64,000 bases of DNA. It comes from Silene latifolia (lineage: Eukaryota; Streptophyta; Magnoliopsida; Caryophyllales; Caryophyllaceae). The translations under genes were made by a program, and so were the position numbers. The stretch covers positions 198,217,325 through 198,281,324 of the forward strand of contig NC_133536.1 of the NCBI RefSeq assembly GCF_048544455.1, in the 5' to 3' direction. Position 1 is the stretch's first letter, and the number at the start of each line of letters is the position of its first letter. This document shows positions 58,649 to 64,000 of this stretch, piece by piece. Below the pieces are notes generated by a model. It was given only the letters and a program-made list of their open reading frames with translations, was not told the DNA's origin and searched no databases.

Positions 58649-59255
58649 ATAAAAATATTTTTATAGCATAAAGCAAATGAGTTTCAATTTTTTCAATTTT
58701 TTGTCACGAAAGTAATTCAACGATTTCTAATTTTGGTTTTATATAGAATATGGGTCAACTCTCCATCTAATAATAGGATTAATAAAAGATTTAGCAATTT
58801 ATAATTTTATATAATATAATTTTATTTTAATTAAAATATTATAATTAAGAATTTAATGAAAATAATATAATTTGATGAAAAGATTAATTTTAATGAAAAT
58901 ATAATAGATAAATTAAATTGTAATTGATAATTTTCTTATTTAGTGAATTAACATAATTATCATTAGTTTCCCTTTTTGAGAATATGCTTTTTGGCAGGAA
59001 AATAATAGAAATCACCTATTCATTTAGTAAATAGGGATGTGACAAGTAGAATATTATCATGGGCCAAAAGGCTTGTATAACCCGATAGTACTGAGCTTGG
59101 GCTAACACTACAAGCCCGCATTCTTAGCTCGGCCCATCCCTAAGATTAGTTTCCCTTTTTGAGAATATGTTTTTAGCATATGCCAGCTCGAATTCAACCA
59201 GGCTCGCCATGATTAACTCTACAATGTACTTTGTGAAGAACCGCCTCATATAAGA
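58649..59255. other. AT-rich DNA with a short repeat
   Basis: TTAGTTTCCCTTTTTGAGAATATG occurs twice (near 58967 and 59147). The first is followed by GGCAGGAAAATAATAGAAAT, related to 15833 and 19592. No gene seen. Confidence 0.5.
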
Positions 59256-59268
59256 ATTAGTGATATAA

Positions 59269-59459
59269 CCAAGTGGTGTTAGTCCAGTGGTAGTTGGGTT
59301 AAACCTTGAAGCTTGCAGAAATGCAGGAGTTGAGAGGTCCCAGGTTCGACTACCAGCTGGGGCGATGATCACTTGGCCACTGCAGCCCCCGAAGGGGGTG
59401 GCTTACATGGTCCATGTGGTGGTGCGGGAATGCATGGGCCTGGGGGGACTCAAACCCCT

Positions 59460-59497
<38 letters not shown>
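59269..59497 (+). mobile_element. tRNA-derived SINE with long poly(A)
   Basis: A box-like TTAGTCCAGTGGTAGTTGGG, B box GGTTCGACTAC, a GC-rich body, and an A run of about 34. The flanks TAGTGATATA (59258-59267) and TAGTGTTATA (59498-59507) form a slightly decayed target duplication. Open frames with poly-Lys are artefacts. It is a different family from the SINE at 38129. Confidence 0.82.
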
Positions 59498-59499
<2 letters not shown>

Positions 59500-59698
59500 G
59501 TGTTATATTCGTGGATGAGGACTTCTCTCCTCCAGAGAGGAGATTCTCTAATTTCATTTTGACATTGGGTGACTACATGTGAGAAACATCATAAATTTGG
59601 GAAATTATACAACTCATACTGCATTCGATTTTTTATACATGCCTTTTTTTTTTTACATGAACCCATGATGTTAATTTTTACAATATCGAAATGAGTTA

Positions 59699-59859
59699 GC
59701 GTTATCTGGTGGCGCCCAATCTCGGCGCCACTCTCTCACAAGCAATAAATGTGAACCCCCAAAATAATGGATAAATCCCATAAAATAAGTGGAGACCCCA
59801 ATAATAAGGGATGCATGTGAGAGGGTGGCGCCGAAATTGAGCGTCATCCGATGGCGCCG
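59699..59859. mobile_element. small inverted-repeat element (MITE), about 160 bp
   Basis: The left end GCGTTATCTGGTGGCGCCCA and the next ~25 bases (TCTCGGCGCCACTCTCTCACA) are mirrored at the right by TGTGAGAGGGTGGCGCCGAA and GCGTCATCCGATGGCGCC. The TIRs are about 43 bp at roughly 80 percent match. No target duplication was identified. Confidence 0.6.
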
Positions 59860-60154
59860 TATCATTACTTTTAAAATTACAAAAAAAAAATTAAACTATT
59901 AAAAAAACTTGCGAAAAAAGAGTTTTTATATGAGTAACATTTTATACTCCATGCATCGTCGTCCCTCCAACTCATTCAAATGATTGAGAAACGATGTATT
60001 GTGTATTCTGTTTTTTAGGTATGTGAAACGGGGTTATTATTCAACTCAAATAAAACGAACGAGAAACGGGGATTCCCGATTTACAAACCAATCGTCATAC
60101 ATGAAAGAATTGAGCTACTAGAATACTATACGTTTCATACTAATAATAGCCAAG
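59860..60154. other. 3' flank of the germin-like gene
   Basis: AT-rich and non-coding. It would contain the 3'UTR of the minus-strand gene. No clear polyadenylation signal was chosen. Confidence 0.4.
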
Positions 60155-60787
60155 TTAATTAGTGCCACCAAACATCATCTTAAGCTTCTTAATTTGCGCA
60201 CGATCCAACAAAGTAATCTTCTGAACGATTTCAGTAGGCAAGTCTGTTTGGAAAAGAGAATTAGAAACAGCCTGAACACCAGGATTTGCGCTACCAAAAC
60301 TTGCATATACAGCAGCAGGGACTTTCCCAACATTGACTTGAAAATGCTCGAGTGTTGGTGGAATAACAAACAAGTCACCTTTCTCAAGGGTCTTATAAAA
60401 AGCCGTGTTATTCGTGTCAATAAATCCAGCAATAATAGTACCCTCGATCACTACAATGAGCTCAGCGACACGGTGTGTGTGCAGGGGAACCGCTCCTCCT
60501 ACTGCCATGTCTGCTCGGACCATGGATATGCCCAACCCGTTTAAACCCGGGAATTGGGCTACAAAAGCTAGAGATACTCCGGATTTGAACATACTGGACG
60601 TGTTGCCAGGTGTGCGAAGACCCGAGTAGGCGAAGTCATCAGCTGTGGCCTTGGTTGGGTCCTTGCAGGAGTAGCCTGTCGGTCCATGAGGAAGGGTTGG
60701 GTCCGCGACACAATAGTCGAATTCTATCGAGTTAGCATACGAGGATGTGATCAAGAGAGAAAAGGTAATGAAAATGGGTAGAATCAT
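60155..60787 (-). CDS. germin-like protein (ABP19/20-type cupin), intact
   Basis: 210 residues in a single exon from ATG 60787 (MILPIFITFSLLITSS). Residues 1-19 form a signal peptide, so the protein is secreted to the cell wall. Cys26 and Cys41 match the conserved germin disulfide pair. The cupin box has His103, His105 and Glu109 (PLHTHRVAEL), then His148 (PPTLEHFQVN), the four manganese ligands. The spacing between His105 and Glu109 is three residues, one fewer than in the usual germin box. Sequons occur at Asn62 and Asn126. FGSANPGVQAV and the GGTN end resemble the ABP19/20 subgroup. It forms oligomers in germins and may act in stress or defence. Whether it has superoxide dismutase activity is unknown. 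Confidence 0.93.
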   Translation of the reverse strand: MILPIFITFSLLITSSYANSIEFDYCVADPTLPHGPTGYSCKDPTKATADDFAYSGLRTPGNTSSMFKSGVSLAFVAQFPGLNGLGISMVRADMAVGGAVPLHTHRVAELIVVIEGTIIAGFIDTNNTAFYKTLEKGDLFVIPPTLEHFQVNVGKVPAAVYASFGSANPGVQAVSNSLFQTDLPTEIVQKITLLDRAQIKKLKMMFGGTN

Positions 60788-60877
60788 CTTTGAATACACA
60801 AGATTTTACGTCGAAAATTAAAAACAAATTGTTAGAAGGAGTGAATATAAGAGGATGGGTCATGGGTGTATATACTT

Positions 60878-60887
60878 CTATATATAC
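60878..60887 (-). promoter_or_regulatory. TATA box candidate of the germin-like gene
   Basis: GTATATATAG on the minus strand, about 91 bases upstream of the ATG. A second TATA-like stretch lies near 60915 (TATAAATATTATAT). The choice is a guess from spacing. Confidence 0.45.
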
Positions 60888-60959
60888 TATGGTTCATATT
60901 GGGATATAATATTTATAGATTTGTAGGTGAAATTAGGTTTGATAAAGTCAGAGAATTTC

Positions 60960-61780
60960 ATCGACTTTCTTTTTTCTACCTTCTCTTCTCACGGAATAAT
61001 AAATAAATAATGGTTTTTCTACGTGGTATCCCTGCATTTTCTCAAATTCTAAGTGGTACCCCTACATTTTTGAAAACACCAGTAATATCCTTAAACTTGG
61101 TAAAATGTTCTCAAAATACTCAAACTACTAAAAATCATATTTTTAAACCGTTAAATTTTGTAAAGAAAATATGTTTACGATTGAGTAAACAATGTTTATG
61201 TTAATCACATGACAAATTATTGCCAAAAAATCAATCAAAAATGTATAAACTAAACATTTAAAACAAGCGGATTAGAGCATTTTGGGTATTTTAAAACATT
61301 TTCCGACTTGTATATGAATAGTTGATGGCAAAATATAGTATATTTAATTGTTCTGATGGACGAAAAGGTTGAAGAGATGATCGAAAAGAGAAGGTACTTA
61401 GCAAAACTCGATAAGGTTAAGGTGGCTAGATATTCAAAGAATTGTCAACTAATTACGGGGAAGAAAAGTGATATGGTAGTTAGGATACGTACCAACTATA
61501 CCAACTATTAAAAGACGATGTAAACTATTGAACGAGTCTCTAAAGACTTCAAACATAGTCTACAGTGACATACGATTATACGAGCAATTTGCTGCGTAGG
61601 CATACCCATCATGAGGATCATTCATGAGGTCACAGCGCTAGTGTTTGTTTCGAAATCTACATAAAACTTTTATTTAAAACGGTTGTAAGTGTGAAACAAT
61701 AAAGTAACTCATATTCTCGGTAAGTAATAAACATTATTAATTTGATAGATATATGTTATGTATTCTGAAGAGTTAAGAAC
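60960..61780. other. intergenic DNA with a single MITE-like edge
   Basis: 61015-61075 carries CTACGTGGTATCCCTGC and AAGTGGTACCCCTACATTTT, similar to but not the same as the MULE-type TIR at 58098. No convincing partner end was found. The ORF at 61010-61204 is not credible. Confidence 0.4.
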
Positions 61781-63553
61781 GATTAACACTTAAGAGGGGG
61801 AGGGGGTGAATTAGGTGTACCTTTTTAAAAATTTTACTCTCAACTTAGTTAATTAATCACTTTAAGCTAAGAATAAAGAAGTACAAAACTTGAGAGACTT
61901 AATTGAATGTAAGTTCACAAAAAGTCTGACAATGAGTTCTATGTCACGGTATAGGTGATCGTGTGACACGTAACTTGATTAGGTACATGCGAGAAATAGC
62001 AAAGTGGAAGAACGTAAAAGTAAATGAACAAACAAACGACATTTTTAAAAATTGGTTCAAATTTCTACTCCGAGGCCTACGTCCAACCGTTATTTTATTG
62101 TTTGTTTAGAAATTTACTCAAACTTACTAAACCCCTTACAATGAAAATAACTCGCCAACCTACTCCGGTTGCACTCAAACTTAAAGCTACTCCGCTTCAA
62201 GAGTTTATGGGTTCTATCTCAAGGTGTTACAGAATCTTGAATCTCAAGAGTTCACTTAAATGAACATGGAGATTACAATGAAGATCTAACACGAGAATCA
62301 TGGAACAAACTCATCATGTCACAAAGATCAAAATCGATACTTGGAGGTTTTACAGCCTTTTTCGAAAACAATTTTGAAGACTTAAAATCAGAAAAACGTT
62401 TTGCAAATACTTGAAGAACAAAGTTTTCAATGCACAAATGATTTGCAAGGTTTTTACAATAAATGCTTTTGAAGTCTTGAGAAATAAATGTGACTAAGAC
62501 ACTCTATTTATAGTGGATTTAGTCTTAGGTAAGTACACTTTGAAAAATTAAATCCAATATAAAAATGATAGCTTTGAGTGATGGTAAGTGTTAGACTTGT
62601 AGGCTTAGGGCTTAAGAAATCAGAAAACTTAAGCTTCTACACTCAACATGTGACAATTTACCGAAATGGCAAAAAGCCTTTCTTACTTTAGAAGTTTGAC
62701 AAGTCTTCTTTGCCATTTTGGTAAAAGGTGTTTGCACAAATCTAGAGGCTTAGTCAAGTGGGCTTGTGACTCCAAAATTTGATTGTTTTCAAGTTTACGA
62801 AAATTCAAATGTTTAAGGTTTAAAGTTTGCAAAGTTTTGACACTTAAAAACATTTGGACGAAAACTCCTCCGTATGATAGTACCGAAACCACGGTGACAA
62901 ATGCAGACCGTTGCATGGTTTTGCCATTACTTGACTTAGATGAGAATGTTACACTTACTCTTACATATATCGACTAAGGCTTTGGAAAGTATCATTGTCT
63001 TGACTTCCTTGAATGACTTGATCATCTTGAATCATTGTTGAAAGTCCATTTGATTGCTTCATTCACTAATTATTTCAACTAAGAGCAAACAATCAAATAA
63101 CAAGGGGACTTGGCATCATCAATCTAATGTGTTCTAACAAATTCCCCCTTTGATGATGACAAGTCCAAACATGTGTGATATTCCCCCTTAGCCCATGGTT
63201 AGTCGGTCTTTGGTCAATTTCAACATAAACATAATTAATAAACATGATCAAGGTATTCGAAAGGTGCAACATGCTTGGCCAAAGTAAAACATCTAATCAT
63301 GGAAGCTAAGACATAATTAAGGTGGACGTTAGCCTAAGGGTTAGAAGATCACACATGGCATAATTAAACTACTTCCCCCTCTTGACATCATCAAAGGAGG
63401 AGAAAACATGTTCAAAAGGCAAGCAACACGATTAAAACACACGCAAATAGTTCAAGCAAGATAAAAACAAACAACCGAAGGTGCAAGAGAGTGTCTTAAA
63501 ACAAAACAAAGAGCCAAAGTTCAAGAGGAGAAACGGGTTAAAGAGGCATGAGT
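61781..63553. mobile_element. retrotransposon-derived non-coding region
   Basis: AACACTTAAGAGGGGGAGGGGGTGAATTAGG near 61775-61805 and AAATTCCCCCTTTGATGATGAC near 63137-63160 are purine- and pyrimidine-rich landmarks seen in plant LTR-type repeats. The latter type of motif often precedes transposon-type ORFs like the one at 63554. No complete LTR pair was found, and I could not fix the family. Short ORFs here look incidental. Confidence 0.4.
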
Positions 63554-64000
63554 TTAGGAGGCATTCTGAAGACGTTCAAGGAGATCTTCATTCATGGTGC
63601 GAAGATCACCAACTTCATCCCTCAACTTGCCCTGTTCTTTGACCAGCCGATTCACAATCCCAAGGAGCTCATCCAACTTTGCTAGGACCACACCCATTTC
63701 AACGGTAGAACCCACTGTAGAACCCGACTGATTCTTCCTTTCCAATTTGCCATTCTTAATCTCCAAGTTCATCCGAGAAAGAAGACCCGGTGTCATCTCA
63801 TCACTCAATTTCTCAATTGCAGGGCTTCCCTTCAACACTAACCCCTCCCTCATAAAAATTATCGAGAGCCACATACCATAAGGAACTACGGCATTTTTGT
63901 CAAAGTTGCCGCTTTGGAACTCAGTGGACATCTCGAGTATTCGGTGAAACATAAGGCGAGGAAGGTTAATGGGTTTGTGCTTAACAATGTGATGAATTAG
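63554..64000 (-). CDS. plant transposon-type protein, partial (N-terminus beyond window)
   Basis: The frame is open from the window edge (IVKHKPINLPRLMFHRILEM) to a stop at 63554-63556. KNAVVPYGMWLSIIFMREGL and then PAIEKLSDEMTPGLLSRMNL suggest the uncharacterised plant transposon protein domain found in retrotransposon-like elements. The C-terminal part (VLAKLDELLGIVNRLVKEQG, then KLRDEVGDLRTMNEDLLERL) is a predicted coiled coil. A Met at 63952 is unlikely to be the true start, because coding continues upstream. It belongs to the element whose non-coding DNA fills 61.8-63.5 kb. Confidence 0.55.
   Translation of the reverse strand, partial: LIHHIVKHKPINLPRLMFHRILEMSTEFQSGNFDKNAVVPYGMWLSIIFMREGLVLKGSPAIEKLSDEMTPGLLSRMNLEIKNGKLERKNQSGSTVGSTVEMGVVLAKLDELLGIVNRLVKEQGKLRDEVGDLRTMNEDLLERLQNAS

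Noticed and set aside
59280..59360. tRNA gene
   Set aside because: Same reason: B box GGTTCGACTAC is part of a SINE ending in a long A run.
61010..61204. 64-residue open frame
   Set aside because: Overlaps a MITE-like edge, with no domain or neighbour support.

Overview
This is a plant nuclear DNA window, almost certainly from a eudicot. It is very AT-rich and carries spliceosomal GT-AG introns, Ty1-copia and Ty3-gypsy (Tat lineage) LTR retrotransposons, an RTE-type LINE, tRNA-derived SINEs, Helitrons and several MITE classes. Its host genes are of plant type: a germin-like protein and an F-box/DUF295 pseudogene. The species cannot be fixed from the sequence. Most of the 64 kb is transposable elements, many nested, and only two host genes look potentially functional.

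Layout. 1-1909: 3' part of a decayed copia element and its LTR. 1957-2438: a hAT-like MITE. 2.4-7.4 kb: AT-rich DNA with a GAACTGAAC minisatellite family, two adjacent related terminal-inverted-repeat elements, and long microsatellites. 7.4-15.2 kb: a Helitron with tandem ~750-bp units, interrupted by a Stowaway MITE and a second Helitron, and carrying a pure (AAC)n run of about 529 bp. 15.4-22.8 kb: two direct copies (about 2.2-2.4 kb) of a segment with promoters, a degenerate ORF and the 5' part of a small zinc-finger gene (ZnF1). 22.99-32.12 kb: a second zinc-finger gene (ZnF2). Its presumed 5'UTR intron holds Helitrons and a Tourist MITE, and its coding intron holds a 2.7-kb LINE. 32.6-37.4 kb: more Helitron ends and a ~1.1-kb tandem duplication.

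38.0-45.4 kb: an F-box/DUF295 gene on the minus strand, split by a young intact copia element (two 771-bp LTRs with 2 mismatches, duplicated AGTTT) and by a SINE. 46.35-57.18 kb: a gypsy/Tat element (duplicated GGTAT) inserted in an older copia LTR. Its gag-pol is on the minus strand and has decayed. A separate gene on the opposite strand has its own TATA box and a GT-AG intron. 57.3-59.9 kb: head-to-head short LTRs, a Helitron end, a MULE-type MITE with a perfect 9-bp target duplication, a SINE and a small inverted-repeat element. 60.155-60.787 kb: an intact germin-like (ABP19/20-type) gene on the minus strand. 61.8-64 kb: retrotransposon-derived DNA and a partial ORF for a plant transposon-type protein, cut by the window end.

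The most interesting points are the small C2H2 zinc-finger pair whose finger is split by an intron; the antisense spliced gene inside the Tat element; the paired TIR elements with a perfect 28-bp internal hairpin; and several insertions whose empty sites survive in neighbouring duplicate copies. All boundaries were read by eye. Family assignments rest on recognised motifs, with no database search.
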